A DNA stretch of 64,000 nucleotides from Anianabacter salinae (GTDB lineage: Bacteria; Pseudomonadota; Alphaproteobacteria; Rhodobacterales; Rhodobacteraceae), in assembly GCF_019061145.1 (NCBI RefSeq), contig NZ_JAHQZS010000001.1:434001-498000 (forward strand). Reading direction: 5' to 3'. Below the pieces are notes generated by a model that was given only the letters and a program-made list of their open reading frames with translations, searched no databases and was not told where the DNA came from. This document shows positions 54,315 through 63,061 of the stretch, piece after piece. Each line of letters opens with the position of its first letter. Position 1 is the first letter of the stretch. Made by a program: the position numbers and the translations under genes.

Positions 54315-55037
54315 CTAGTGATCCAGCGTCAGCGTAACGCGCGATCCGGCAAAGAAGGTCCGCCCGTATTCCACCGGCACGCCTTGCGCATCGACGTTGA
54401 TCCCGGTCGAGCGCAGCACGGGATCGCCTTCGCGCAGATGCAGGTGCAGCGCCTGTGTTGCTGTCGCGGGTGTCGCCGTCAGCCGGGTCGAGGCGCGGGT
54501 GTAGTCGGCGACGCCTTCGCGGGCCAGCGCCTCGGTAACGCCGCTGGTCTCGGCAAGGGCCGCGGCGATCCCGGGCAGGCGTTCCAGCGGAAAGACCGAC
54601 TCGAAGACGGCGATGGGCTGGCCATCGGACAACGACAGCCCGTGGTAGGCGCAGACCGGGGCGCCGGGCTTGATGTCCAGCGCCTGCGCCTCGCCCGGAC
54701 CCGCTGCGCGCTCGCCGATCTGCAGGATGCGCTTTTCGGGACGGTGCCCGCCGGCCAGCAGGTTCTCATGAAACCGCACGCGGCGGCCGATGGCGTAGTC
54801 GGTGGGCCGCGCGCTGACATAGGCACCCGAGCCGCGCCGGGTGCGCACCAGCCCGTCCTCGACCAGCCGCGCCAGCGCATGACGCACCGTGTGGCGATTG
54901 ACGCCGAAGCGCAGCGCGAGGTCCGCCTCGGTCGGCAGCTTGTCGCCGGGGCGGTAGCGCCCCTCGGCAAGATCGTCGCGCAGGTTGGCGGCGATCGCCT
55001 GCCAGATCGGAGTGCGGGCTGTGGCCGGTTCGGTCAT
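54315..55037 (-). CDS. phnF: GntR/HutC family repressor PhnF
   Basis: A 240-residue regulator. The winged HTH spans about residues 10-75 (LPTEADLALRFGVNRHTVRHAL). A UTRA ligand domain follows (ESVFPLERLPGIA, EYGRTFFAGSRVTL). It likely represses phnG onward, from which it is divergent. ATG 55037 gives the usual N-terminus; a TTG nine bases earlier is possible. Confidence 0.9.
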   Translation of the reverse strand: MTEPATARTPIWQAIAANLRDDLAEGRYRPGDKLPTEADLALRFGVNRHTVRHALARLVEDGLVRTRRGSGAYVSARPTDYAIGRRVRFHENLLAGGHRPEKRILQIGERAAGPGEAQALDIKPGAPVCAYHGLSLSDGQPIAVFESVFPLERLPGIAAALAETSGVTEALAREGVADYTRASTRLTATPATATQALHLHLREGDPVLRSTGINVDAQGVPVEYGRTFFAGSRVTLTLDH

Positions 55038-55053
55038 GTCACCCAAATTTCAC
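55036..55053 (+). promoter_or_regulatory. Second Pho-box-like repeat between phnF and phnG
   Basis: ATGTCAC (55036-55042) and ATTTCAC (55047-55053) are direct repeats with the 4-bp gap of a PhoB box. They overlap the phnF ATG. This is a two-unit match only. Confidence 0.4.
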
Positions 55054-55091
55054 AAATATCCGCTGTGCGGCGCGAAGCAGTATGCTAAGAT

Positions 55092-55112
55092 ATGTCTAGT
55101 TGTATAGGATAT
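55092..55112. promoter_or_regulatory. Possible PhnF operator before phnG
   Basis: CTAGTTGTATAG, with CTA/TAG arms in the context TGTCTAGTTGTATAGGA, resembles HutC-type GT-TA-AC sites. It lies in the divergent phnF-phnG gap. The symmetry is weak. Confidence 0.25.
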
Positions 55113-55127
55113 GGCGAAGTTGTCGAG

Positions 55128-55583
55128 ATGAAAGACGCCCCTGACCCCGCTGCAGAGCGAAAAGAATGGATGGGATTGCTGGCGCGCGCCCGGCAAGACT
55201 GCGTTGCGGCCTTGCTCGATGCGTGCGGCGACCGCCCGGCATTCGACTGGCTTCGCGCGCCCGAGGTCGGTGCCGTGATGGTGCGCGGCCGCACCGGCGG
55301 CACCGGCGCACCGTTCAATCTGGGCGAGATGACCGTGACGCGTTGCGCGCTGCGCCTTGCGACGGGCGAGGTCGGCCACGGCTATGTGCAAGGCCGCAGC
55401 AAGCCCGCCGCCGAGGCCGCCGCGCTTGTCGATGCGCTGATGCACACGGATGCGGCGCGGGAGGTTCGCGCCGGGGTGCTGGGGCCTTTGGCGCGAGAAG
55501 AGACCGCGAGGCGGGAAGCCCGCGCGCAGAAGGCCGCTGCAACGAAGGTCGAGTTCTTCACGCTGGTGAGGGGAGAGGATTGA
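55128..55583 (+). CDS. phnG: C-P lyase subunit PhnG
   Basis: A 151-residue PhnG. The core reads EWMGLLARA, LRAPEVGAVMVRGRTGGTG and NLGEMTVTRCALRL. It is part of the PhnGHIJ core that makes the ribosyl triphosphate-phosphonate. I chose ATG 55128 by family length; ATG 55092 in frame would run through the promoter region. Its stop shares a base with phnH. Confidence 0.93.
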   Translation: MKDAPDPAAERKEWMGLLARARQDCVAALLDACGDRPAFDWLRAPEVGAVMVRGRTGGTGAPFNLGEMTVTRCALRLATGEVGHGYVQGRSKPAAEAAALVDALMHTDAAREVRAGVLGPLAREETARREARAQKAAATKVEFFTLVRGED

Positions 55584-56143
55584 TGGACACCATTGCCCTT
55601 GAAGGCGGGTTCACCGACACGCCGCGCACCGCAAGTCACGCCTTCCGCGCCGTGATGACGGCAATGGCGCATCCCGGTCGCATTGTCGAGATCACCGGGG
55701 CCGCGCCGCCCGCACCCCTGTCCGTCGCCGCCGGAACGGTGATCCTGACGCTCTGCGATCCCGAGACGCCGGTGCATCTGGCAGGTGCCTGCAATGCCGC
55801 CGAGGTTCGGGACTGGATCGCCTTTCATTCCGGCGCGCCAATGGCAGAACCGGGGCGGGCGATGTTCGCTCTCGGGGCCTGGGATGCGCACGACCTTACG
55901 GCGTATCCCGTTGGCACCTCGGAATACCCCGACCGCTCGGTCACGGTCATCGTCGAGATGCCCGACCTGCGGAGCGACGGCGCCCGCCTGACCGGCCCGG
56001 GCATCAAGGACACGGCATTCCTGTCGCTCCCCGACCTCGATGTTTTCCGCGACAACGCCGCGCGGTTCCCACTGGGCCTCGATTTCCTGTTCACCTGCGG
56101 GTCGCGCCTAGCCGCGCTGCCCCGCACAACTCGGGTGGAATAG
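55583..56143 (+). CDS. phnH: C-P lyase subunit PhnH
   Basis: A 186-residue PhnH. Segments FRAVMTAMAHPGRIVEI and the FPLGLDFLFT end match the family. PhnH joins the GHIJ core complex. It starts at a TGATG overlap and ends 3 bases before phnI. Confidence 0.93.
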   Translation: MDTIALEGGFTDTPRTASHAFRAVMTAMAHPGRIVEITGAAPPAPLSVAAGTVILTLCDPETPVHLAGACNAAEVRDWIAFHSGAPMAEPGRAMFALGAWDAHDLTAYPVGTSEYPDRSVTVIVEMPDLRSDGARLTGPGIKDTAFLSLPDLDVFRDNAARFPLGLDFLFTCGSRLAALPRTTRVE

Positions 56144-56146
56144 ACG

Positions 56147-57235
56147 ATGTATGTTGCAGTCAAGGGCGGCGAACGCGCCATCGATGCCGCACACCAGTGG
56201 CTCGCCGAAGAACGGCGCGGCGACACTGACGTGCCCGAAATGTCGGTCGCGCAGATCCGCGAGCAGATGAGGCTGGCCGTGAACCGGGTGATGGCCGAAG
56301 GATCGCTCTACGATCCCGACCTTGCCGCTTTGGCGATCAAGCAGGCACGCGGGGATCTGATCGAGGCGATCTTCCTGATCCGCGCCTACCGCACGACGCT
56401 GCCGCGCTTTGGCGCATCGCGTCCCGTCGACACCGACGCGATGGCGGTCGAACGCCGCGTGTCCGCCACCTTCAAGGACCTGCCTGGCGGGCAGATCCTT
56501 GGCCCGACCTTCGACTACACGCACCGTTTGCTGGATTTCAAACTCGCCGCCGAGGGTGAGGCGCCCGTAGCAGGCCGCGCCGACACCGGTGTCGGCCATG
56601 TGCCCCATGTCACCGGCTTCCTCAACCGTGAGGGGCTGATCGAGGAGCAACCTTCCAGCGACGACACCCCACCCGACCTGACGCGCGAGCCGCTGGAATT
56701 GCCTGCGAACCGCGCGCTGCGCCTTCAGGCACTGACCCGCGCGGACGAGGGGTTCACCCTTGGCCTCGCCTATTCCACGCAGCGCGGCTATGCGCGCAAC
56801 CACGCCTTCGTCGGAGAGTTGCGCATCGGCGCGGTGGAGGTCGAGATGGACATCCCTGAGCTGGGGTTCGCCATTTCCATCGGCGAGGTGACGCTTACCG
56901 AATGCGAGACGGTGAACCAGTTCAAGGGCTCAAAGACCGAACCGCCGCAATTCACCCGCGGCTACGGGCTGGTGTTCGGCCAGACCGAGCGCAAGGCGAT
57001 CTCGATGGCGCTGGTGGACCGCGCGCTGCGGTGGGAGGAGTTGGGCGAAGACAACGTCGGCGCGCCCGCGCAGGACGCCGAATTCGTCCTCTATCATTCG
57101 GACAACATCCAGGCGACGGGGTTTCTCGAGCACATCAAGCTGCCCCACTACGTCGATTTCCAGTCGGAACTAGAACTGGTGCGGAAACTGCGCCGGTCTG
57201 CCGGGGCGCAAGACCTGCAGGAGGCGGCGGAATGA
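56147..57235 (+). CDS. phnI: C-P lyase subunit PhnI
   Basis: A 362-residue PhnI. The start MYVAVKGGERAI and the VPHVTGFLNREGLIEEQ segment are typical. PhnI replaces the adenine of ATP with phosphonate to form the ribosyl triphosphate intermediate. It overlaps phnJ by ATGA. Confidence 0.95.
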   Translation: MYVAVKGGERAIDAAHQWLAEERRGDTDVPEMSVAQIREQMRLAVNRVMAEGSLYDPDLAALAIKQARGDLIEAIFLIRAYRTTLPRFGASRPVDTDAMAVERRVSATFKDLPGGQILGPTFDYTHRLLDFKLAAEGEAPVAGRADTGVGHVPHVTGFLNREGLIEEQPSSDDTPPDLTREPLELPANRALRLQALTRADEGFTLGLAYSTQRGYARNHAFVGELRIGAVEVEMDIPELGFAISIGEVTLTECETVNQFKGSKTEPPQFTRGYGLVFGQTERKAISMALVDRALRWEELGEDNVGAPAQDAEFVLYHSDNIQATGFLEHIKLPHYVDFQSELELVRKLRRSAGAQDLQEAAE

Positions 57236-58086
57236 CCGAGCAGTCCTACAACTTTGCCTATCTCGACGAGCAGACCAAGCGGATGATCCGCCGCGCGATC
57301 CTCAAAGGGCTGGCGATCCCCGGATACCAGGTGCCATTCGCGTCGCGCGAGATGCCCACGCCTTACGGATGGGGCACCGGCGGCGTGCAGGTGTCTGCCG
57401 CGACACTTACACCGGACGACACTTTCAAGGTGATCGACCAGGGCGCGGATGACACGACGAACGCCGTGTCGATCCGGCGGTTCTTTGAACGCACGGCAGG
57501 GGTCGCTGTGACCACCAAGACGTCCGAGGCCACCGTGATCCAGACCCGCCACCGTATCCCCGAGGAGCCGCTGACCGAGGGGCAGATCCTGGTCTATCAG
57601 GTACCCATTCCCGAACCCCTGCGGTTTCTGGAACCGCGCGAGACCGAGACGCGCAAGATGCATGCGCTTGAGGAATACGGGCTGATGCACGTCAAGCTGT
57701 ATGAAGACATCGCGCGGCACGGGCACATCGCTACCTCATATGCTTACCCTGTAAAGGTCGAGGAGCGCTACGTGATGGACCCCTCGCCGATCCCCAAGTT
57801 CGACAATCCGAAACTGGAGATGGCCGCGATCCAGCTGTTCGGCGCGGGCCGCGAACAGCGCATCTACGCGATCCCGCCTTACACCGGGATCGTCAGCCTC
57901 GATTTCGAGGATCACCCGTTCGAGCCGACCAAGGCCGATCATCCCTGCGGGCTGTGCGGGGCTGCAGACAGCTATCTCGACGAGGTCATCACCGACGACG
58001 CGGGCGGACGGATGTTCGTCTGTTCCGACACCGATTATTGCGAGAGCCGCCGCGCGCAAGGCCATCGCGGAAAGGACGCCGCATGA
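57232..58086 (+). CDS. phnJ: C-P lyase radical SAM enzyme PhnJ
   Basis: A 284-residue radical SAM protein that cleaves the C-P bond. Cys239, Cys242, Cys264 and Cys270 give exactly the CX2CX21CX5C pattern of PhnJ, holding the [4Fe-4S] cluster and the active-site Cys. The GYQVPFASREMP N-terminal segment is also conserved. It overlaps phnK by ATGA. Confidence 0.96.
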   Translation: MTEQSYNFAYLDEQTKRMIRRAILKGLAIPGYQVPFASREMPTPYGWGTGGVQVSAATLTPDDTFKVIDQGADDTTNAVSIRRFFERTAGVAVTTKTSEATVIQTRHRIPEEPLTEGQILVYQVPIPEPLRFLEPRETETRKMHALEEYGLMHVKLYEDIARHGHIATSYAYPVKVEERYVMDPSPIPKFDNPKLEMAAIQLFGAGREQRIYAIPPYTGIVSLDFEDHPFEPTKADHPCGLCGAADSYLDEVITDDAGGRMFVCSDTDYCESRRAQGHRGKDAA

Positions 58087-58853
58087 CGCCGCTTCTGTCC
58101 GTCCACGGCCTGACCAAGCGCTATGGCGCGCACCTGGGCTGCGGCGACGTGTCGTTCGATCTGTTCCCCGGTGAGGTTCTGGGCATCGTCGGCGAATCCG
58201 GGTCGGGCAAGTCGACGCTGCTGAATTGCCTGGCCGGGCACCTGCCGCCCGACGCGGGGCAGGTGATCTTCGACACCCGCGCGGACGGCCAGCGCGACGT
58301 GCTTACGATGTCGGAACCCGAACGCCGGATGCTGGGGCGCACCGACTGGGCCTTTGTTCATCAGCACGCCCGCGACGGGCTGCGCATGGGCGTGTCGGCA
58401 GGCGGCAACGTGGGCGAACGGCTGATGGCCGTGGGGGCGCGGAACTACGGCGATATCCGCGACAGCGCCATCGACTGGCTGGGCCGCGTCGAGATCAGCG
58501 AAACCCGTGTCGACGATCGCCCCACGACGTTTTCGGGCGGGATGCAGCAACGGCTTCAGATCGCGCGCAACCTCGTGACCGGGCCACGGCTGGTGTTCAT
58601 GGACGAACCCACCGGGGGCCTCGACGTCAGCGTGCAGGCTCGGCTGCTCGACCTTCTGCGCGGGCTGGTGCGCGACATGGGGCTGTCTGCCATCGTCGTC
58701 ACGCACGATCTGGCGGTGGTGCGGCTGCTGGCGCACCGGCTGATGGTGATGAAGGACGGGCATGTGGTGGAACACGGGCTGACCGACCAGGTGCTCGACG
58801 ATCCGCAGCATGCCTATACGCAGCTGCTCGTCTCAAGCGTGCTTCAGGTGTAA
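58083..58853 (+). CDS. phnK: C-P lyase ATP-binding protein PhnK
   Basis: A 256-residue ABC-type ATPase with [23 protein letters not shown] and LVFMDEPTGGLD. PhnK binds the core complex and is not a transporter ATPase. Its stop is followed after 10 bases by phnL. Confidence 0.93.
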   Translation: MTPLLSVHGLTKRYGAHLGCGDVSFDLFPGEVLGIVGESGSGKSTLLNCLAGHLPPDAGQVIFDTRADGQRDVLTMSEPERRMLGRTDWAFVHQHARDGLRMGVSAGGNVGERLMAVGARNYGDIRDSAIDWLGRVEISETRVDDRPTTFSGGMQQRLQIARNLVTGPRLVFMDEPTGGLDVSVQARLLDLLRGLVRDMGLSAIVVTHDLAVVRLLAHRLMVMKDGHVVEHGLTDQVLDDPQHAYTQLLVSSVLQV

Positions 58854-58863
58854 GGGGATGGCG

Positions 58864-59547
58864 ATGATCGAGATCGACAACGTCAGCAAGAGCTTCACGC
58901 TGCACAATCAGGGCGGGGCCACCATCGAGGTGATGCGGGGCGCGTCGCTGTCCGTGGCGGCGGGCGAATGCGTGGCGCTGGTGGGCGCGTCGGGATCGGG
59001 CAAGTCCACCGTGATGCGGATGATCTACGGCAACTACCTTGCCGCGTCGGGGCGCATCGTCGTCGGCGGGCTGGACGTGGCCCGTGCCGCCCCGCGCGAG
59101 ATCCTGTCGCTTCGTCGCGATACGTTGGGCTATGTCAGCCAGTTCCTGCGCGTGGTGCCGCGTGTGCCGACGCTGGACGTGGTCGCCGAACCCTTGCGCG
59201 CGGTCGGCGTGCCCGAGGACGAGGCGCGGGACCGCTCGGCGGCGATGCTCGCGCGGCTCAATGTGCCCGAAACGCTGTGGCACCTGTCGCCCACCACGTT
59301 TTCGGGTGGCGAACAGCAGCGCGTGAACATCGCGCGCGGCTTCATCCATGCCTATCCGGCGCTCTTGCTGGACGAGCCGACGGCAAGCCTTGATGGCGGC
59401 AACCGCGAGGTCGTGCTGTCGCTGATCGAAGAGGCCAAGGCGCGCGGCGCGGCCATCGTCGGCATCTTCCACGACGAGACGGCGCGCGCGCGGGTCTGCG
59501 ACCGCGAGATCGACGTCACCGGCTTCTCGCCCCAGGCGGCGGCATGA
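58864..59547 (+). CDS. phnL: C-P lyase ATP-binding protein PhnL
   Basis: A 227-residue ATPase with GASGSGKS, FSGGEQQRVNIARGF and LLLDEPTASLD. I chose ATG 58864 because AAGGGG (58853-58857) is correctly spaced for it; ATG 58858 would sit on the ribosome-binding site. It overlaps phnN by ATGA. Confidence 0.92.
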   Translation: MIEIDNVSKSFTLHNQGGATIEVMRGASLSVAAGECVALVGASGSGKSTVMRMIYGNYLAASGRIVVGGLDVARAAPREILSLRRDTLGYVSQFLRVVPRVPTLDVVAEPLRAVGVPEDEARDRSAAMLARLNVPETLWHLSPTTFSGGEQQRVNIARGFIHAYPALLLDEPTASLDGGNREVVLSLIEEAKARGAAIVGIFHDETARARVCDREIDVTGFSPQAAA

Positions 59548-60083
59548 GCGGACGCTTGATCGCCGTTGTCGGGCCGTCCGGTGTCGGCAAGGACAGCCTG
59601 ATCGACGCTCTGGCGGCGCGGCGCCCCGCGTTGCACAAGGTCCGCCGCGTCATCACGCGCCCGCCCGAGGCAGGCGGCGAGGACCACGAGCCAGAGACCG
59701 AGGCAGGCTTTGCCGCCCGGCGCGCGGCAGGCGCGTTCTGCCTGAGTTGGGGCGCGCATGGCCTGTTCTACGGCATTCCGGCCGCCGTGCAGGCGCGCGT
59801 TGCCGCCGGGGGCGACGCCATCGTGAACCTGTCGCGCGGCGTGCTGGAGGAGGCAGGCCGCGCCTTTGACCGCCTTGTCGTGCTGAACGTCACCGCGACA
59901 CCGGAAACGCTGGCCCGCCGCCTTGCCGGGCGCGGGCGCGAGGACGAGGCCGGGATCGCGCGCAGGCTGGCGCGCCGGGTGGACCTGCCGGGGCATCTGG
60001 ACGTGCGCGACATTCCCAACGACGGCGCGCTTGCCGATGCTGTTGAGATGGCGTTGGCCAAGCTTTATCCGGTCAGGGCGTAA
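59544..60083 (+). CDS. phnN: Ribose 1,5-bisphosphokinase PhnN
   Basis: A 179-residue kinase of guanylate-kinase fold. P-loop GPSGVGKDS is at residues 10-18. It makes PRPP from ribose 1,5-bisphosphate. Its 3' end overlaps the convergent DUF1045 gene by 19 bases. Confidence 0.92.
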   Translation: MSGRLIAVVGPSGVGKDSLIDALAARRPALHKVRRVITRPPEAGGEDHEPETEAGFAARRAAGAFCLSWGAHGLFYGIPAAVQARVAAGGDAIVNLSRGVLEEAGRAFDRLVVLNVTATPETLARRLAGRGREDEAGIARRLARRVDLPGHLDVRDIPNDGALADAVEMALAKLYPVRA

Positions 60084-60748
60084 CGATGGATCGTCTGGAA
60101 CCTGCCATCCGCACGCTCTCCGACAAGCGCGATCGCGCCAAAGACATACGGCGTATCCAAGGCCGGCAGCGCCACGTCCAGGGCGGCCATTGCGCGGGCA
60201 GCGGTGCTGTCATCCACCCGGCCGCTCAGGGTCATGTGGAACCGGAATTCGTCCAGCACATAGGGATAGCCCCAGGCAGCCAGCAAATCCTCTTGCCGGT
60301 CGGTCAGACCGGCGGCGCGGCGGCGGGCCAGTTCCGCCTCGGACAGGGTCTCGCGGAAGCCGTCAAGCTCGGTCACGCAGGCGGCGGCCAGCGCGGCCAG
60401 CGCGGCGGTGTCGCCTTGCGGGACCAGCGCAAGGAACCGGCCAATCCGCCCCGGCGCCAGGCCGCCAACTCGAACCGGCGCGGTGCGGCGGGCAAGGTCC
60501 TGGGTCTCTTCGGCAAGTTGTTCTGCGGAGCGTCCTTCGGCCAGCCTGAACGGCGGCTTGAGCGTGCCGTGAAATCCGTATTTTCGCGGCGTGTCGGTGA
60601 TCCGGCGCAACTCGTCGCCCAGCGGCGGCAGGTCGGGCTGTGGCACCTCGGCGCCCTGCGCTACATCCCACCCAAGCCATGCGGCCCCGAACGCGGCCAG
60701 CGGGCCGTCCGGCACGTAATAGATTGCATAGCGAGCGAATTCCGACAT
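60065..60748 (-). CDS. DUF1045 2H phosphoesterase-like phosphonate protein
   Basis: A 227-residue protein of the DUF1045/2H phosphoesterase type. The two catalytic motifs are HGTLKPPF (about residue 60) and HMTLSGRV (about 172). The N-terminus RYAIYYVPD is typical. Such proteins occur in phn clusters and may act on the cyclic ribose phosphate that PhnP handles elsewhere; no phnP is seen here. It lies antisense between phnN and phnM, overlapping phnN by 19 bases and starting 25 bases from phnM. Confidence 0.85.
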   Translation of the reverse strand: MSEFARYAIYYVPDGPLAAFGAAWLGWDVAQGAEVPQPDLPPLGDELRRITDTPRKYGFHGTLKPPFRLAEGRSAEQLAEETQDLARRTAPVRVGGLAPGRIGRFLALVPQGDTAALAALAAACVTELDGFRETLSEAELARRRAAGLTDRQEDLLAAWGYPYVLDEFRFHMTLSGRVDDSTAARAMAALDVALPALDTPYVFGAIALVGERADGRFQTIHRYALTG

Positions 60749-60773
60749 GAACACTTTCTCTCCGAGCGGATCA

Positions 60774-61940
60774 ATGACCACGGCCAATGACGCTGGTGTG
60801 ACACGCGAGACGGTTCTCGCCAATGCCGAGCTGGTGCTGCCGGACGCGGTGCTGCGCGGGCGGGTGACGGTGTCTGGCGGCAAGATCACGGACATCTCCG
60901 AGGGCGCAGCCGTGCCGCCGGGCGCCGAGGACATGGGCGGCGATTATCTGTTGCCCGGCCTTGTCGAATTGCACACCGACAACCTCGAGCGTCATATCGA
61001 GCCGCGCCCGGGCGTGCATCTGCCGCATGATGCCGCGATCCTTGCCCATGACGGAGAGCTTGCGTCTTGCGGGATCACGACGGTGTTCGACGCGATGCGT
61101 GTGGGGTCCGTGCTGTCCGACAAGGGCGGATACGCGAAATACGCGCGCGAGTTGGTGAGCGCGCTTCTGGACCTGCGCGCGGCGCAGGCGCTGCGGATCC
61201 GGCACCTGATCCACCTGCGCGCAGAGTGCTGCTCCGAGACGCTGGTCGAGGAAATGGCGGAGTTCGGCCCCGCCGACCGCATCGGTCTTGTCAGCCTGAT
61301 GGACCACACGCCGGGCCAGCGCCAGTTCCGCGACATTGGCAAGCTGAAGGCGTATGTCATGGGCAAGAAATCAATGTCCGAGGCCGATTTCGTCGAGCAT
61401 GTGGCGAACCTCAAGTCCTTGCGCGACCGCTTTGGCGAGGTGCACGAGGCCGCCGCCGTGTCCGAGGCCCGCCGCTATGGCGCGGTGCTGGCCAGCCACG
61501 ACGACACCACCGCAGATCACGTCGCCACCTCCGGCGCGCACGGCGTGGCGCTTGCGGAATTCCCGACCACGGTCGAGGCGGCAGAGGCGTGCCGCGCGGC
61601 AGGCATCGCGATCATGATGGGCGCGCCGAACGTGATCCGGGGCGGCTCGCATTCCGGCAACGTCTCGGCGCTGGACCTTGCAGGCGCGGGGCTTCTGGAC
61701 ATCCTGTCGTCGGATTATGTGCCGTCCGGGCTGTTGCTGGCGGCGTTCCGGCTGGCCGCCCTGTGGGACGACCTGCCGCGCGCGATCCGCACCGTCACCG
61801 CTGCTCCCGCCGCCGCTGCGAACCTTGCGGACCGCGGCAGGATCGAGACCGGCCTGAAGGGCGATCTGATCCGCATCCGCCTGATGGGCGGCACCCCTGT
61901 GCACCGCGGCGCATGGGTCGGCGGCCAGCGCATCGCCTGA
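60774..61940 (+). CDS. phnM: Ribosyl-phosphonate triphosphate pyrophosphatase PhnM
   Basis: A 388-residue amidohydrolase-fold enzyme. Metal-site segments are GLVELHTDNLERHIEPRP and ASHDDTTADH; SDYVPSGLL lies near the C-terminus. It removes pyrophosphate from the ribosyl triphosphate intermediate. ATG 60774 has a GAGCGGA site; ATG 60747 in frame would overlap the opposite start codon. Because DUF1045 intervenes, it is transcribed either by read-through or from a promoter within that gene. Confidence 0.93.
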   Translation: MTTANDAGVTRETVLANAELVLPDAVLRGRVTVSGGKITDISEGAAVPPGAEDMGGDYLLPGLVELHTDNLERHIEPRPGVHLPHDAAILAHDGELASCGITTVFDAMRVGSVLSDKGGYAKYARELVSALLDLRAAQALRIRHLIHLRAECCSETLVEEMAEFGPADRIGLVSLMDHTPGQRQFRDIGKLKAYVMGKKSMSEADFVEHVANLKSLRDRFGEVHEAAAVSEARRYGAVLASHDDTTADHVATSGAHGVALAEFPTTVEAAEACRAAGIAIMMGAPNVIRGGSHSGNVSALDLAGAGLLDILSSDYVPSGLLLAAFRLAALWDDLPRAIRTVTAAPAAAANLADRGRIETGLKGDLIRIRLMGGTPVHRGAWVGGQRIA

Positions 61941-61977
61941 GGCGGTTTCGCCACAGGTTCGCGCAGGGATTGAAGGG

Positions 61978-61989
61978 CATTGCGCAATG
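61978..61989. promoter_or_regulatory. Short palindrome CATTGCGCAATG
   Basis: A perfect 12-bp palindrome 38 bases after phnM and 71 before the LpxR-like gene. It may be an operator for the latter, or chance. Confidence 0.2.
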
Positions 61990-62059
61990 GTCTTTCAGGC
62001 ACAGCGCCCAGCCGTCTATGGTGCGTCTTGCCCGGGGGGGCATCTATCGGGTTCAAGAC

Positions 62060-62974
62060 ATGCGGCTTTCAGCCTTAATCCCCCTTTGCGCGGCGCTGTT
62101 GCTTGCGACGACAGCACATGGCTTTGACGGCAAGCAGACGCTAGGCACCGGACGCCAGTTCAACAACGACACCATCGGTGATGGCCGCGATCGCTGGCAG
62201 ACCGGTTCCTATGTGGTCAGTGTCGTGCGCGGGCCCGAATGGTCTGGAGCGCTTCCGGACCGGATGGGCGAGATCGTGGAATACCGGTTCCGTGCCGCCC
62301 TTGCCGCCCCTGAAAGCCTGACAAACCCGCGCCCCGGCGACCGCCGCTATGCCGCGACCCTGTCGCTTGGCGCGCATACCCATTTCCAGAGCGGCGGCTT
62401 CGAGCATTCCGCGGGCATCGACATCGTCGGCATTGGGCCGATGACAGGCGTGCCCGGAATACAGACGCTGATCCATGATCTGTTCAACGGTCCCAGCCCG
62501 ACCGCGGCGCAGGCGCTTCAGCTTGGCAATTCCTTGAACCCGACCGCCACTTTCGAGATCGGCCGCCCCATTGCCTTGGGTGAACGGGTCCGCATGCGTC
62601 CCTTCGTCGAGACGATCGCCGGGGTAGAGGTGCTGGCCCGTGCTGGCGTTGATTTCGAGATCGGACGGCTTGGCCTTGGCGACATGATGCTTCGCGATGT
62701 CGTCACTGGTCAGCGCTATCCCGGCGTGCGGTCCCCCGCCACCGGCTTTGGCCTGACGCTTGGCGCGGATTTCGCGGCGGTGTCGTCCAGCGCCTATTTC
62801 CCGGCCAGTCTTGGATACACCATTGCCGATACTCGCACTCGGCTGCGTCTGGGCCTGCGCACGCAGGGCAAACGGTTCGGCACCTTCTATGGCCTGACCT
62901 ACCTCAGCCCCGAGTTTCAGGGGCAGAGGTCCGGGCAGCTCATCGGCTCGCTGAGGGTCAACGCAAAGTTCTGA
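62060..62974 (+). CDS. LpxR-like (DUF2219) outer-membrane lipid A deacylase family protein
   Basis: A 304-residue exported protein with a signal peptide (ends TAHGF). The NNDTIGDGRDRWQTGSY segment matches the LpxR N-terminus (ND...DR...TG). The rest alternates like a beta-barrel and ends in Phe, typical of outer-membrane proteins. LpxR removes acyl chains from lipid A; activity here is uncertain. ATG 62060 starts the signal peptide. Confidence 0.75.
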   Translation: MRLSALIPLCAALLLATTAHGFDGKQTLGTGRQFNNDTIGDGRDRWQTGSYVVSVVRGPEWSGALPDRMGEIVEYRFRAALAAPESLTNPRPGDRRYAATLSLGAHTHFQSGGFEHSAGIDIVGIGPMTGVPGIQTLIHDLFNGPSPTAAQALQLGNSLNPTATFEIGRPIALGERVRMRPFVETIAGVEVLARAGVDFEIGRLGLGDMMLRDVVTGQRYPGVRSPATGFGLTLGADFAAVSSSAYFPASLGYTIADTRTRLRLGLRTQGKRFGTFYGLTYLSPEFQGQRSGQLIGSLRVNAKF

Positions 62975-63061
62975 CGCGAGGCGGAAGAAACAGGATTCAC
63001 AGTGCGATTCGCCCATGTTACAACGGGCTCAATAAAAAAAGAGCAGGCAGGCATACAGGCT

